Part shown: positions 1-9,134 of the stretch, one piece after another | How the letters are laid out: every line of letters begins with the position of its first letter | Position numbering within the stretch: the stretch's first letter is position 1 | NCBI GenBank assembly: GCA_964575335.1 | Contig: CAZNPU010000023.1 | Location: forward strand, 1-56,666 | Reading direction: 5' to 3' | Source: CAZNPU01 sp964575335 | Lineage (GTDB): Bacteria; Planctomycetota; Phycisphaerae; Phycisphaerales; SM1A02 | Length of the DNA stretch: 56,666 nucleotides | Notes under the pieces: model-generated | Databases searched by the model: none | The model's input: the letters and a program-made list of their open reading frames with translations, nothing else | Told to the model about the DNA's origin: nothing | Translations under genes and position numbers: made by a program

Positions 1-1
1 G

Positions 2-1060
2 CTGCACATCACCGACATGAGCTGGGGCCGCGTCAATCACCCCAGCGAGATCGTGAAGATCGGCGACACCATCGAGGTCAAGGTGCTCAAGATCGATTTC
101 GAGCGTGAGAAGATCGCGCTGGGCCTGAAGCAAAAGGAAGCTTCGCCCTGGGAGAAGATCGAAGAGAAGTACCCCATCAACAGCCGTGTGCGCGGCAAGG
201 TGGTCAACCTTGTCTCTTACGGCGCGTTCGTGCAGCTTGAGGAAGGCATTGAGGGTCTGGTGCACATCTCCGAGATGTCCTGGACCAAGCGCATCAACCA
301 TCCCAGCGAAATGGTCAACGTCGGCGATGAAGTCGACGTGGTGGTGCTCGACATCAACCGCGACAAGCAGGAAATCTCGCTCGGCATGAAACAGACCGAG
401 GTCAACCCCTGGGATCTCGTGGAAGAGAAGTATCCGCCCGGAACCATCATCGACGGCGTGGTGCGCAACCTGGCCAATTACGGTGCGTTCATCCAGATCG
501 AGCCTGGCATCGACGGCCTGTTGCACGTCTCGGATATGAGCTGGACTGAAAAGATCAGCCACCCCAACGAGAAGTACAAGAAGGGCGACATCGTCAGGTG
601 TGTGGTGCTCGACATCGATCGCGAGAAGCAGCGCGTCGGACTGGGCGTCAAGCAGCTCACCGAAGACCCGTGGATTCACGCGATCCCCGAGGCGTACCAG
701 CCCGGCATGGTCGTGCACGGCACGGTCACGAAGATCACCAACTTCGGCGTGTTCGTGGAACTGGAGCCTGGACTGGAAGGCCTCCTGCATATCTCCGAGC
801 TGTCTGACCAGAAAGTCGAGAACCCGCAGGATGTCGTCAAGCCCGGCGATCAGTTGGATGTGAAGATCCTTCGCGTCGATACGCAGGAACGCAAGATCGG
901 CCTGAGCCTCAAGCGCGCCCAGTGGGGCGACGCCACCAGCGGGGCCGATGCGTCAGGCGCCGCCGAGGAAGGCGCTTCACTCAAGCCGTCCAAGCCCGCG
1001 CCGTCGCGAGGCGGCATGGACGAGCACGGCGCCATGGGCACCGACAAGATCAAGTTCTGA
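2..1060 (+). CDS. rpsA: 30S ribosomal protein S1, 5'-truncated by window edge
   Basis: The reading frame is already open at base 2, so the N-terminus lies outside the window. The visible part holds the end of one S1 (OB-fold) domain and three complete S1 domains, roughly residues 55-125, 141-211 and 227-297 counted from the Met at base 17. Each has the GxVxxxxxYGAFVxxxxGxEGLxHxSxMS pattern and ends with a 'IGLSLK' or 'ISLGMK' type strand. A low-complexity Gly/Ala/Ser tail ends in DKIKF. Repeated S1 domains of this kind identify bacterial S1, which binds mRNA on the 30S subunit and helps initiate translation. A perfect hairpin terminator follows 45 bases after the stop, so this is the last gene of its transcript. 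A generic S1-repeat RNA-binding protein is the only alternative. Confidence 0.93.
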   Translation: MHITDMSWGRVNHPSEIVKIGDTIEVKVLKIDFEREKIALGLKQKEASPWEKIEEKYPINSRVRGKVVNLVSYGAFVQLEEGIEGLVHISEMSWTKRINHPSEMVNVGDEVDVVVLDINRDKQEISLGMKQTEVNPWDLVEEKYPPGTIIDGVVRNLANYGAFIQIEPGIDGLLHVSDMSWTEKISHPNEKYKKGDIVRCVVLDIDREKQRVGLGVKQLTEDPWIHAIPEAYQPGMVVHGTVTKITNFGVFVELEPGLEGLLHISELSDQKVENPQDVVKPGDQLDVKILRVDTQERKIGLSLKRAQWGDATSGADASGAAEEGASLKPSKPAPSRGGMDEHGAMGTDKIKF

Positions 1061-1399
1061 TCACGTCGTTTCGTCCCCACACGCAAGATGTAACGCAACA
1101 CACAAAGCCCACGGACAGCATCCGTGGGCTTTTCACATGGTCTGAGGAGAACATCAATAAGGCTGACTGGATGATGCCAGACGCAGTGTTGCACATCTCC
1201 CAGCCGGTCGCATCAGGCCTGCAACTGCGTGCGAATCTAGCACAGCACGGCAAAGGTCAGCAGCGTCAGAAGCGCCATGCGCTTGCGGTTATCCGTTATC
1301 GCCATCAAGCTATTGATCAACATCTTCTCGTCTCCAAGTCTTCAGTTGTCAGCCAGAACATCCTACCCTGATCAAGCCCCGTGCCGAAATGGAGTGTGC
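1061..1399. other. Intergenic region after rpsA
   Basis: Apart from the terminator at 1105-1133 I see no gene. The frame of the next gene is open back to base 1277, but without a convincing ribosome-binding site before the GGAG at 1391. Confidence 0.6.
1105..1133 (+). terminator. Intrinsic terminator of rpsA
   Basis: An 11-bp perfect stem (AAGCCCACGGA, 1105-1115, with TCCGTGGGCTT, 1121-1131) closes a 5-base loop and runs into TTT. It sits 45 bases downstream of the S1 stop codon. Confidence 0.9.
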
Positions 1400-3502
1400 A
1401 TGACCGTTCGCGTTTGGTCGATTCTTCAGCAAGTTTTTCTGGGACCTGCGATGCACATCGCGCGCCGGATGTTGCACAGCGGCAACATGGCGCGATGTTT
1501 CACGGCAACAACATTGCTTTTGGCGACAGCGGTTTCGGCTTGCGCAAGCGCGCAGCCGCTGCCGGGCAATGATCCGATAACACGATTGCCCAACGCTGCT
1601 GATGTCGTTGCAGCGTATACCGCAGCCCGGCAATGGATTGATGACCTGCACGCACCATCACTTGATGATCCGTCAAGCCGCCTCGCCATCAAAGGCGCCA
1701 GCGGCGTATGCGTGGTTCTGCGGCGGTCGGGGCGCGTGCTGGGGGTGGGCGTTGACGTGACCGGCGATGACCTGATGGTTCGACGCGCAACAGCGCGGGC
1801 AATGAACGCAGTGCTCAGTGATCCGGCCTTGGCGCGCCTGACTCTGCAGTTGCACCAGCGTCAGCGACAGGAAGATGACGTAGTGCTCACCGTGGACGAC
1901 CTACACGCTGACGTCGGCCGCACGCTTGTGCTGGAGCTTGAAGTCGCTGGCGCACTGGTTCCGCTGCTTGGCAATACCCCGCAGCAGATTGCGTCGAACC
2001 TCGTGCCCGGGGTCGACGGCATTGCCATTCGTCAAAATCAATCGCTTGAGTTTCTGTTCCCGGCGCAGCAGCGCATTGATCAGATCGGCGGCGACATGAA
2101 CAAAGCGCTTCTGCAGCTTTCGCTGCGCAGCGGCGTGCCACTGAAGCACTTCGCTGGCGCTGCGATGCGCCGCGACACAAGCCTGTATCAATTCCGCTCA
2201 ATAACGCTCCTGCAGCATGCGCCGTCGAAGTTGCCGATGCAGGCAATTCGAGGCGATGTCGTGGTGCCTGAAACCGCGGTGACGGAACAGGCCATCGCGG
2301 CTTTCGCTGACCGGCTCGCTCAGCATCTGCTGGTTTCCCGATGGCCCGATTTCAAACTTTTCGATAATCCGCTCGATGTCGATGATGAAGACGATTCATC
2401 GGCTGGCGAAAAAAGCGGCGTTCCGACGCCTCAACGCGATCCGCATGGCATACGAGGCGACTACCGCACAGCAAACGATCAATACCGCCCTGCCATCGCC
2501 CCGCCGCTGGATCAGGCGCTGGTCGCGTTCGCTTTGGCGCGATACGCCCAGTCGCCAGCAGCCGATGACGCTGTCGCTGCCGAGGCGAGTCTTGCTGTCG
2601 CGCAGTTGCTGCGAGAACTTCCAGAAGTCACCGAGCAGGAAGTCGATCCGCGGGACGATCTGGCTGCGTGCGCTGCGATTGTCTACGCAGTGGCGGAGCA
2701 GCCGCACGTGCTGCGGGAGCAGCCCATTCACGAACTGTTCCGCGATGCGGTCACGCGCGTAGCGGAGTCGTTTGATCCGGTGCGCGGGTTCCTTGCACGC
2801 TCCGGCGAGCATGGCGGCCCGAGGCAGACGGTGCATCCGCACACGCAAGCGCTGCTGGCCGGGGCGATGAGTCGGCTGATGACGATGAAGGATGGCGCAG
2901 CGGCAGCGGCGGCAGCAGCATTCAAACCCGATCAGGTTCGAAGCGCAATTGATGAAGCCTGGCAATCGGTCGCCGAGCCTGAACAGGTTGCCTTGCTGCC
3001 GTGGATCGGCTGGGCTGAGCGCGATTACGCTCAGGCGACTGGCCAACCGCTTGCCCGAGTTGCCGACCTGCGAAGGCTTTTCGAAATGCTCGATGCCAGC
3101 CGCATCGAATCTTCAATGCTGCCGAATGAACCGGACCTGCATGGCGGGCTGGCGTTGCGGTCGGAACATCAGGACACCTCACTTGTCGCCCGCGCCACCG
3201 CGCAAACCGTGCGACCGGCGGCATGGCTGGCCAGCGTACTGAAGGAAACTGACATCGTGCCTGCCAGCGAACGTCTGGCGGCGCTTGGCCGCCACCTTCG
3301 CACCATGCGTTTTCTGCTGCAGCTTTCGGTGCGGCCGGAACATGCTGAGGTCGTCCGCAGCCCTGAACGCGCCATCGGCGGACTTCGTGCTGCGACATGG
3401 GACAGCGATCAACCCGTACCTGCTCAGGCGCTGGGGCTGGTGACTGCTGTTGAAACGCTCGACGCATTGAGGCCGAGGGCCAGCCAAGCCGCACAACACT
3501 GA
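1400..3502 (+). CDS. Secreted or lipoprotein orphan, about 700 residues
   Basis: I do not recognise a family. The start at 1400 is chosen because GGAG (1391-1394) lies five bases before the ATG. Later in-frame ATGs at 1451 and 1487 are possible, and the last would give a compact signal peptide, MARCFTATTLLLATAVSAC. The VSAC stretch could be a lipobox, or cleavage could follow ASA. The mature part has an N-terminal alpha/beta-looking segment (GVCVVLRRSGRVLGVGVDV) repeated in style around residue 190, a short acidic Asp/Glu linker near residue 330, and a C-terminal half rich in Ala/Leu helices, suggestive of an alpha-alpha toroid or squalene-cyclase-like fold. That last point is only an impression. 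It is probably exported across the inner membrane and stands alone between rpsA and the paired exported genes downstream. Confidence 0.72.
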   Translation: MTVRVWSILQQVFLGPAMHIARRMLHSGNMARCFTATTLLLATAVSACASAQPLPGNDPITRLPNAADVVAAYTAARQWIDDLHAPSLDDPSSRLAIKGASGVCVVLRRSGRVLGVGVDVTGDDLMVRRATARAMNAVLSDPALARLTLQLHQRQRQEDDVVLTVDDLHADVGRTLVLELEVAGALVPLLGNTPQQIASNLVPGVDGIAIRQNQSLEFLFPAQQRIDQIGGDMNKALLQLSLRSGVPLKHFAGAAMRRDTSLYQFRSITLLQHAPSKLPMQAIRGDVVVPETAVTEQAIAAFADRLAQHLLVSRWPDFKLFDNPLDVDDEDDSSAGEKSGVPTPQRDPHGIRGDYRTANDQYRPAIAPPLDQALVAFALARYAQSPAADDAVAAEASLAVAQLLRELPEVTEQEVDPRDDLAACAAIVYAVAEQPHVLREQPIHELFRDAVTRVAESFDPVRGFLARSGEHGGPRQTVHPHTQALLAGAMSRLMTMKDGAAAAAAAAFKPDQVRSAIDEAWQSVAEPEQVALLPWIGWAERDYAQATGQPLARVADLRRLFEMLDASRIESSMLPNEPDLHGGLALRSEHQDTSLVARATAQTVRPAAWLASVLKETDIVPASERLAALGRHLRTMRFLLQLSVRPEHAEVVRSPERAIGGLRAATWDSDQPVPAQALGLVTAVETLDALRPRASQAAQH

Positions 3503-3709
3503 CAAACCCCCAACACCTCCGCATTTTTATTCAGGCAAGCCCTGCAAGAAGGTTTTCGTCAATTCTTTGCCAGCCGAATATAGTAGAAGCATCAAGTATG
3601 CATAGATGATGATAAGGAAGACAGCGCCGGATTCTGTGCTTATGTGTGATGCGGCGGCAGCCGCGTGAAACGGTTGGCTGTTGCTTTCCTGCCTGTTGGA
3701 GGATCTGCT

Positions 3710-4759
3710 ATGCGTTTTAGTGGTTCATTTGCCGCGTCATGCCTTGCAGCAGGCGCTGCTGCACTTCTGGTCAGCACAAACGCCAATGCACAGAACCTGC
3801 GTGATCGCATTGATCACATGATGAACCAGCGGGCCCGGGAGGAGGCGAACAACAACTCCAAAGCAAGCCTGCTTGGGGCGCTGCTGTATACCGACATCAC
3901 CGTGCAGTTCAACGAGACGCCGCTGCGCGACGCAATGAACTACATGCAGACCGTGCTGGGCATCAACATCATCGGCCGCTACAACGATGATCGAACCGGC
4001 ATTGGTCTGGACCCCAACGCGCCGATCACGTTGAGCGTAACTGACAAGCCGGCGTTGACGGTGCTTGAAATGATGCTCTCTGAAGCGTCGCCCGACGAGC
4101 CGACGACGTGGCAGCTCCGCGACGGTTATGTGGAAGTGGGCACCAAGGAGCGGCTGAGCGCGCCAAGCGCGCGGGAAATCCGCTACTACCCCATCAAGGA
4201 TCTGCTGTTTCAGCCGCCGATGTTCGACAACGCCCCGCGGCTTGATCTCAGCTCGGCGCTCGATCAGGGCCAGAATAGCGGCGGGTTTGGCGGCGGTGGC
4301 GGTGGATTTGGCGGCGGCGGTGGAGGCGGGGGACGTGGCGGCGGCGGCAGCGGTGGCGGTGGCAGCGGTGGCTCCATCATCGGCGATCCCGGAGACGAAA
4401 CCCCCCGGCCATCAGAAGCTGAGCTTGCCCAGCAGATCATCGACCTGATCGTCGAAACCGTCGAACCGGAAGCGTGGGATGTGCTCGGCGGCGACTGGGC
4501 CTCCATTCGCTATTACCAGGGCACACTGATCGTCCGAGCGCCGGATTACATTCACCGTCAGATCGGCGGCTATCCGTTCGCAGCGCGGCCGATGACGCGC
4601 GGCGCTCAAGTCGGCTCGCGCGTGCAGCGGTACGTCACCTTCACCGGCGGAGTGTCCAATGTGCAGATCGTCGGCATGGACACCGTTGAGTTCACCGGCG
4701 CTGCAGGCGGCGGCAACGCTCCCTCCTCATCATCATCGCCGTCACGTACGAAGCCTTGA
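3710..4759 (+). CDS. Exported secretin-N-domain-like protein, copy 1
   Basis: The start at 3710 has a strong GGAGGA (3698-3703) six bases upstream. A signal peptide runs to about residue 27 (ANAQ). Residues about 60-85 (VQFNETPLRDAMNYMQ then LGINI) resemble the STN/N0 domain found at the N-terminus of secretins and TonB-type receptors. A Gly-rich linker near residues 188-225 separates this from a second domain with VETVEPEAWD and WASIRYYQGTLIVRAPDYIH, a pattern also seen in planctomycete GspD-like N-domains. No secretin beta-barrel is present, so it is not itself a pore. The next gene is a clear paralogue 109 bases downstream, making a tandem duplication. It probably acts in the periplasm or is envelope-bound; its function is unknown. 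Confidence 0.82.
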   Translation: MRFSGSFAASCLAAGAAALLVSTNANAQNLRDRIDHMMNQRAREEANNNSKASLLGALLYTDITVQFNETPLRDAMNYMQTVLGINIIGRYNDDRTGIGLDPNAPITLSVTDKPALTVLEMMLSEASPDEPTTWQLRDGYVEVGTKERLSAPSAREIRYYPIKDLLFQPPMFDNAPRLDLSSALDQGQNSGGFGGGGGGFGGGGGGGGRGGGGSGGGGSGGSIIGDPGDETPRPSEAELAQQIIDLIVETVEPEAWDVLGGDWASIRYYQGTLIVRAPDYIHRQIGGYPFAARPMTRGAQVGSRVQRYVTFTGGVSNVQIVGMDTVEFTGAAGGGNAPSSSSSPSRTKP

Positions 4760-4868
4760 TGCGACCGCCATCAGGCAGCGTGCAATGTGTCTCACGATCG
4801 TTGTCATGAGCGGTTGATGAATTGAATGAGCCCAATCACTCCATCGCTCTTGATGGATGAGGTCCAAC

Positions 4869-5906
4869 ATGTGCAAGCCACTCTTCGCCACGTGCGCCGC
4901 ATTGCTGCTGGGCGCAAGCGCATCGGTTTGTGCGCAATCGGCCAGCGTGCAGATCAGTTCCGTTAACACCGGACGCAGCAAGACGATTGAAAGCGATGAG
5001 CAGCAGCGGGCGCGGCTGCTGGGGGTGCTTGTATACACCAACATCACCGTAGAGTTTGAACAGACTCCGGTGCGTGATGCGCTTAAGCAACTGGAAGATG
5101 CGCTGGGCATTCCCATCATCGGCCGCTACAGCGATGACGCTGCCGGCTACGGAATCGATCCGGAAGTTGAAATCACGCTGCACGCGGTTGATCAGCCTGC
5201 GCTTGATGTGCTTGAAGAACTGCTTCTGCAGTGCGAAATCTATGAAGCATGCACATGGCAACTGCGGCGCGGATACGTTGAAGTGAGCACGAAATCGCGC
5301 CTTGCGGCGCCTGCTGCGCGCGAGCGTCGCCATTATCACATTCGTGACTTCATGCTGGAGCCTGCACGGTTTTCAACCGTACCCGAAGCTGACCTGTCAC
5401 TGGGCCCTTACAAACAGGGCATGATCGGATCAGTGCCCCCGCAGGTTAAGATCCCCGGCGGATATGTGCGGCGCAAAGCTCCAGAAGCGATTGCGCTGGA
5501 AATCCTTGAAAGCATTGTCGAAGTGGTCGAACCCGGCCGGTGGGATTACGGCCAAAGCCCGCAGACCCTTGAAGAAGAGCTAAGAAGAGCTCGCGCGCTT
5601 GGAGGCGGTTTTTCAACTCCCGTACCTGCAAATGCGGCGCAGCAGCCTGGCCAGTCAACAAAGCAGCATATCACTTCGATGACGACGTGGGCCACAATTC
5701 GCCTGTGGCGCGATCAGTTGATTGTGAACGCGCCGGATTTCATGCACCGTCAGATTGGCGGGTATCCAGCGCCCATTCCTCCTCGCGAAATGCCAGCGCC
5801 GAAGCGTGCAAACGAACGGACAATGTCCACTGCCGATCAACCACGCAGCGATGCTTCCAAGAGCGATGCAGCAAACTCACCTGCATCAACCGAGTCGATG
5901 CCGTGA
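4869..5906 (+). CDS. Exported secretin-N-domain-like protein, copy 2
   Basis: The start at 4869 follows GAGG (4859-4862) with a six-base gap; the ATG at 4857 overlaps that site and is less likely. The signal peptide ends near ASVCAQ. The protein shares the framework of the preceding gene: LLGVLVYTNITVEF, TPVRDALKQLED, IIGRYSDDAAGYGIDP, TWQLRRGYVEVSTKSRL, VEVVEPGRWDYG and LIVNAPDFMHRQIGGYP. It lacks the long Gly-rich linker and instead has a Glu/Arg-rich segment near residue 235 and a Ser/Thr/Ala-rich C-terminal tail. The two genes are co-directional and probably co-transcribed. Family behaviour suggests a periplasmic scaffold with STN/N0-type folds; any real role is unproven. Confidence 0.82.
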   Translation: MCKPLFATCAALLLGASASVCAQSASVQISSVNTGRSKTIESDEQQRARLLGVLVYTNITVEFEQTPVRDALKQLEDALGIPIIGRYSDDAAGYGIDPEVEITLHAVDQPALDVLEELLLQCEIYEACTWQLRRGYVEVSTKSRLAAPAARERRHYHIRDFMLEPARFSTVPEADLSLGPYKQGMIGSVPPQVKIPGGYVRRKAPEAIALEILESIVEVVEPGRWDYGQSPQTLEEELRRARALGGGFSTPVPANAAQQPGQSTKQHITSMTTWATIRLWRDQLIVNAPDFMHRQIGGYPAPIPPREMPAPKRANERTMSTADQPRSDASKSDAANSPASTESMP

Positions 5907-6073
5907 TGTGAGGTCGAAACGGCACACGAGCGTTCGTTGATCGGCTGGTTGATTGATTGATTGAAAAAACGCATCAGCGCAAGGGGCAAGCGCACGTTCG
6001 CATGCGAAGAGAAAATATGAGCGCCGCGATACAGCATTGATCGAAGGCGATGCCATTTGGCAGTTCAGCAGAA

Positions 6074-7408
6074 TCACGCAACGCTTGTGCGATCGTGCGT
6101 GCCCAGCGCCATCGCCAAGTCGTCCGCCAGACGCGGCGCATCTTCCGGCAAAAGTGTGGAGATCGTGACGCGCACCGCTGGCGGCGCAGCCAAGCGAAAT
6201 CGCTCGCCTGCGCTGATCGCCCAGCCGCGCTGCATCATGAACTGCACAACCGGCGTTTCCTCACGCACGGGTATCCATACGTTCAATCCCGAGTGGCCGA
6301 ACGCTTCAATGCCTCGCTCACGCAGCGCACTGACCAGCGCGTTGCGGCGTGCTGCGTAGGTTGCGGCTGCTTTGGCCAGATCGCGGCGCACACTCTGATT
6401 TGACAAGAGCCATGCGCCGATGCGCTGCAGGATGTGGCTCACCCAGCGCTCACCGACAATCAGCCGGTCTTCCACGCGCGCCATCGTGCGGTCATCGCCG
6501 GTGAGCAGCGCCAGGCGCAAATCGGGATTGATCGCCTTGGAAAGCGATCGCACCATCGCCCAGCGCGTGAGTTTGGCATCGATCACGCTCACTAAAGGAA
6601 CATCAGCAATGTAATTGATGTGATCGTCTTCGATCACCAGCGTATCGGGAGCGCGACAGAGCAGGCGGCGAAGCTCACGCGCACGCGATTCAGTCAGCGC
6701 AGCGCCGGTCGGGTTCTGTCCCCGCGGCATCAAAATCAATGCCTGTGTGCGCTGCGCCAGCGCGCGGGCCAGTGCATCGGGAATCGGGCCATCGTCATCC
6801 ACTTCAATGGGAACCGGCGTCAATCCAAGCGAGGTCACCAGGTCGACGATAGTGCCGAAGCCCGGGTCTTCCACAGCCACGCGATCGCCCGGCCGCAGAT
6901 GTTCGCGCAGAACGCGCTCGATGCCGTCCAGCGCGCCGTTCACAACGCTGATCGGGCCGCGCGGCACGCCGTCGGCTTCAAAATCCGCGGAGGCGATCTT
7001 GATCAGTTGCTCATCGTTGCGAGCCAGTCCATACAGCCCCGGTGAGGGATCGATCTCGCGCAACGCCCTGGCCATGTCAGGCAACAAAGCCGGATCGGGA
7101 TTGCCGTCGCGCAGATTGCGAACGCCCGCAGGCACCGGCGGCGGAAGGCAGCATGCTGATGACAGCACGGTGCGCGGGCTGATGCGCGAACCGCGCCGAC
7201 CATCGCAGATCACGATGCCGCGGGATTTCAGCGTCTGATAAGCCGACGCCACCGTGGCTGGCGCAACGCCAAGCATGGCAGCGGCGACCCGAACCGGCGG
7301 CAGCTTCGTCCCGGCAACCAGGTGGCCATGACGCACCGCCTCCTCAACACTCGCGGCAATCTTGACCGCGGTGGAACCGTGCATATGCTTTTGTACTACG
7401 TTGTTCAT
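6074..7408 (-). CDS. MocR-type (GntR/aminotransferase) transcriptional regulator
   Basis: Residues about 10-80 form a GntR-type winged helix (KLPPVRVAAAMLGVAPATV, then AYQTLKSRGIV). Residues about 100-440 form a fold-type I aminotransferase domain. The PLP site is visible: NPTG at 232-235, EDDH near 260-263 and the Schiff-base lysine in SLSKAINPD at about K291. MocR proteins bind DNA and use PLP or a PLP adduct as effector. The gene is divergent from a short membrane-peptide gene and an EamA exporter, and its start codon abuts the inverted repeat at 7409-7430. A TATAGT box inside that repeat would place the transcript start almost at the ATG, so the mRNA may be nearly leaderless. It likely represses itself and controls the exporter; this is inferred from the layout. 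Confidence 0.92.
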   Translation of the reverse strand: MNNVVQKHMHGSTAVKIAASVEEAVRHGHLVAGTKLPPVRVAAAMLGVAPATVASAYQTLKSRGIVICDGRRGSRISPRTVLSSACCLPPPVPAGVRNLRDGNPDPALLPDMARALREIDPSPGLYGLARNDEQLIKIASADFEADGVPRGPISVVNGALDGIERVLREHLRPGDRVAVEDPGFGTIVDLVTSLGLTPVPIEVDDDGPIPDALARALAQRTQALILMPRGQNPTGAALTESRARELRRLLCRAPDTLVIEDDHINYIADVPLVSVIDAKLTRWAMVRSLSKAINPDLRLALLTGDDRTMARVEDRLIVGERWVSHILQRIGAWLLSNQSVRRDLAKAAATYAARRNALVSALRERGIEAFGHSGLNVWIPVREETPVVQFMMQRGWAISAGERFRLAAPPAVRVTISTLLPEDAPRLADDLAMALGTHDRTSVA

Positions 7409-7430
7409 CGGTTTGTACTATAACAAACCG
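7409..7430. promoter_or_regulatory. Candidate MocR operator: perfect inverted repeat
   Basis: CGGTTTGT (7409-7416) and ACAAACCG (7423-7430) are perfect inverse copies around ACTATA. A second TTTGTACTA lies at 7390-7398, exactly 22 bp (two helical turns) from the TTTGTACTA at 7412-7420. The site fills the space between the regulator start codon and the ribosome-binding site of the divergent gene. Confidence 0.7.
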
Positions 7431-7444
7431 GAAGGAGCAAAGCA

Positions 7445-7603
7445 ATGACCGCAACCCGTTTTTCTTCCATCCCCCGTCCGAATTCATTGCACAGTTCCGA
7501 GCGCAATTCATGGAACCTGCCCAGCCGCCGGGAGGCGATGCGCCTTGCGCTGCTTGGCGGGGCATTGGCTGTGCTGATCATCATTCTGGTGCAGCTTTTC
7601 TAA
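7445..7603 (+). CDS. 52-residue single-pass membrane peptide
   Basis: A short gene with an excellent ribosome-binding site (AAGGAG, 7432-7437, seven bases before the ATG). The first 30 residues are polar and Ser/Arg-rich; the last 20 (LALLGGALAVLIIILVQLF) form one hydrophobic helix ending at the stop. It is the first gene to the right of the MocR operator and lies 220 bases before the EamA exporter, so it may be co-regulated with it. I recognise no family. It could be a small accessory subunit of the exporter or a stand-alone membrane peptide. Confidence 0.65.
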   Translation: MTATRFSSIPRPNSLHSSERNSWNLPSRREAMRLALLGGALAVLIIILVQLF

Positions 7604-7823
7604 GGCGATGACACGAACCCCGCGGCGGTTCCTGAAGTAGCGTTTTGCCTGTGTGGCTTTCAGCACATGGGCGCTGCTGCACCGATTGCCCGACCGCACA
7701 ACAGTTGCTGCATGAACAATCGCCTTTTTCTTTTTGGTCATTGATTGATGGCTGCGTGAGCTTTCGCGCAATGCGTCTCGCACGCCGATGAATGCGTCTT
7801 TTATTCGAAAGGGAGTCTGATTT

Positions 7824-8924
7824 ATGCGTTCAACGGCTGCGGAGCGCGGCCCATCACTGGTGATGTTGATTGCAGCGTTTGCTGCGGTCTATCTCATTTG
7901 GGGTTCGACATATCTGGGGATCAAGATCGCGATCGAAACGCTGCCGCCGCTTTTGATGGCCGGTGCGCGCTTCATGATTGCTGGCGCATTGGTATACGCC
8001 TGGGCGCGATGGCGGCGCGCAGCTGCGCCAACGCGAAGCAACTGGATTGCTGCAACCATTGTGGGCGGCTTTCTGCTCCTGGGCGGCAACGGTTTGATCT
8101 GCTGGGCGCAACAGTACGTGCCCTCCGGCCTGGCTGCATTGCTTGTCGCCACCGTTCCGATGTGGATGGTTATGCTGGATTGGGCGGTCTTCCGTGGGCC
8201 GCGGCCGACGCCCATCATCATCATGGGCCTCGCGGTCGGCTTGCTTGGCATGTTCGTGCTCGTGAATCCCGCAAGTTTCATCGGCGAGCCGATCCACACG
8301 GTCGGCGCGATTACGATTCTTGCAGCATGCATCCTGTGGGCTGTCGGTTCGCTGTATGCGCGGCGAGCGCCGCTGCCATCGTCAGGCCTGCTCACCATCG
8401 GAATGGAAATGCTCGCTGGCGGCACGCTGCTGACGCTCGCGGGACTGTTGCGCGGCGAGTGGAGCGCTGTTAATCTCGAAGCCATGTCGTGGCAGTCGGC
8501 TGCAGCGTTCTTTTATCTGATCGTGTTCGGTTCGCTGATCGGCTTCAGCGCATACATCTGGCTGCTGCGCACGGTTTCCCCTGCTGCGGTCTCAACCTAC
8601 GCATATGTCAATCCGGTCGTTGCGGTGTTGCTTGGCTGGGGGCTTGCAAACGAGCCGATGGGGCTGCGTACCATCATCGCAGCGGGACTAATCATCGCGG
8701 CTGTGGTGCTGATCACCACGCGGCGCAATAAGACGCCCGCCACGTCTTCTTCTGATGCAGCAGCTTCACATGCCAATCCGCAGTCGGATCACGATGTCGC
8801 AGTCATTCATGATGCATCACCTGCGTCAGCACCCGCGCCAGCTCCTGCGCCGGTTCCTGCGCCAGCCCCTGTGCTGGCCTGCCATGAAAATCCATCTTCA
8901 ATGTCTTTGCAAAGCGATGAATGA
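7824..8924 (+). CDS. EamA-family (drug/metabolite) exporter, YedA/RhaT type
   Basis: GGGAG (7811-7815) lies eight bases before the ATG. The protein has about ten hydrophobic helices arranged as two EamA repeats, with hallmark segments IWGSTYLGIKIAIETLPP in the first repeat and SAYIWLLRTVSPAAVSTYAY and NPVVAVLLGWGL in the second. Family members export amino acids, nucleosides or drugs through the inner membrane. A non-conserved cytosolic tail of about 60 residues contains a Pro/Ala repeat (APAPAPAPVPAPAP) and is probably disordered. It is divergent from a MocR regulator, an arrangement common for EamA exporters, so expression may respond to a PLP-linked metabolite. Substrate is not predictable from sequence. 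Confidence 0.9.
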   Translation: MRSTAAERGPSLVMLIAAFAAVYLIWGSTYLGIKIAIETLPPLLMAGARFMIAGALVYAWARWRRAAAPTRSNWIAATIVGGFLLLGGNGLICWAQQYVPSGLAALLVATVPMWMVMLDWAVFRGPRPTPIIIMGLAVGLLGMFVLVNPASFIGEPIHTVGAITILAACILWAVGSLYARRAPLPSSGLLTIGMEMLAGGTLLTLAGLLRGEWSAVNLEAMSWQSAAAFFYLIVFGSLIGFSAYIWLLRTVSPAAVSTYAYVNPVVAVLLGWGLANEPMGLRTIIAAGLIIAAVVLITTRRNKTPATSSSDAAASHANPQSDHDVAVIHDASPASAPAPAPAPVPAPAPVLACHENPSSMSLQSDE

Positions 8925-9109
8925 TCGCAGCATCCACTCCAGCCGACCTGCTGCAGCAGTTGCAGGAACTAAAAGCCACAATGCGCTTCGAATCACGCAT
9001 GCTTCAGCGCCGCAGCGTGTCGGTAGCGCAAAGCTAAATCGAATCAAACGCACCTGGCTGCAGCCTGGAGTGATAAACCATCCAATCATGCAGAATAGCC
9101 CGCCAGGCA

Positions 9110-9134
9110 GGAAGTCTTCATCGACTTCTTTTTT
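9110..9134 (+). terminator. Possible weak intrinsic terminator
   Basis: GAAGTC (9111-9116) pairs with GACTTC (9123-9128) around a six-base loop and is followed by TTTTTT. The stem is short, so efficiency is uncertain; it could end the EamA transcript. Confidence 0.4.

Noticed and set aside
4280..4375. GGC-rich tandem tract as a CRISPR or minisatellite
   Set aside because: It is in frame and encodes the Gly-rich linker of the secretin-N-like protein; units are codon repeats, not spaced repeats.
5950..5964. GATT tetranucleotide run as a phase-variation tract
   Set aside because: Only about three units, between two convergent genes and not in a promoter or coding sequence.
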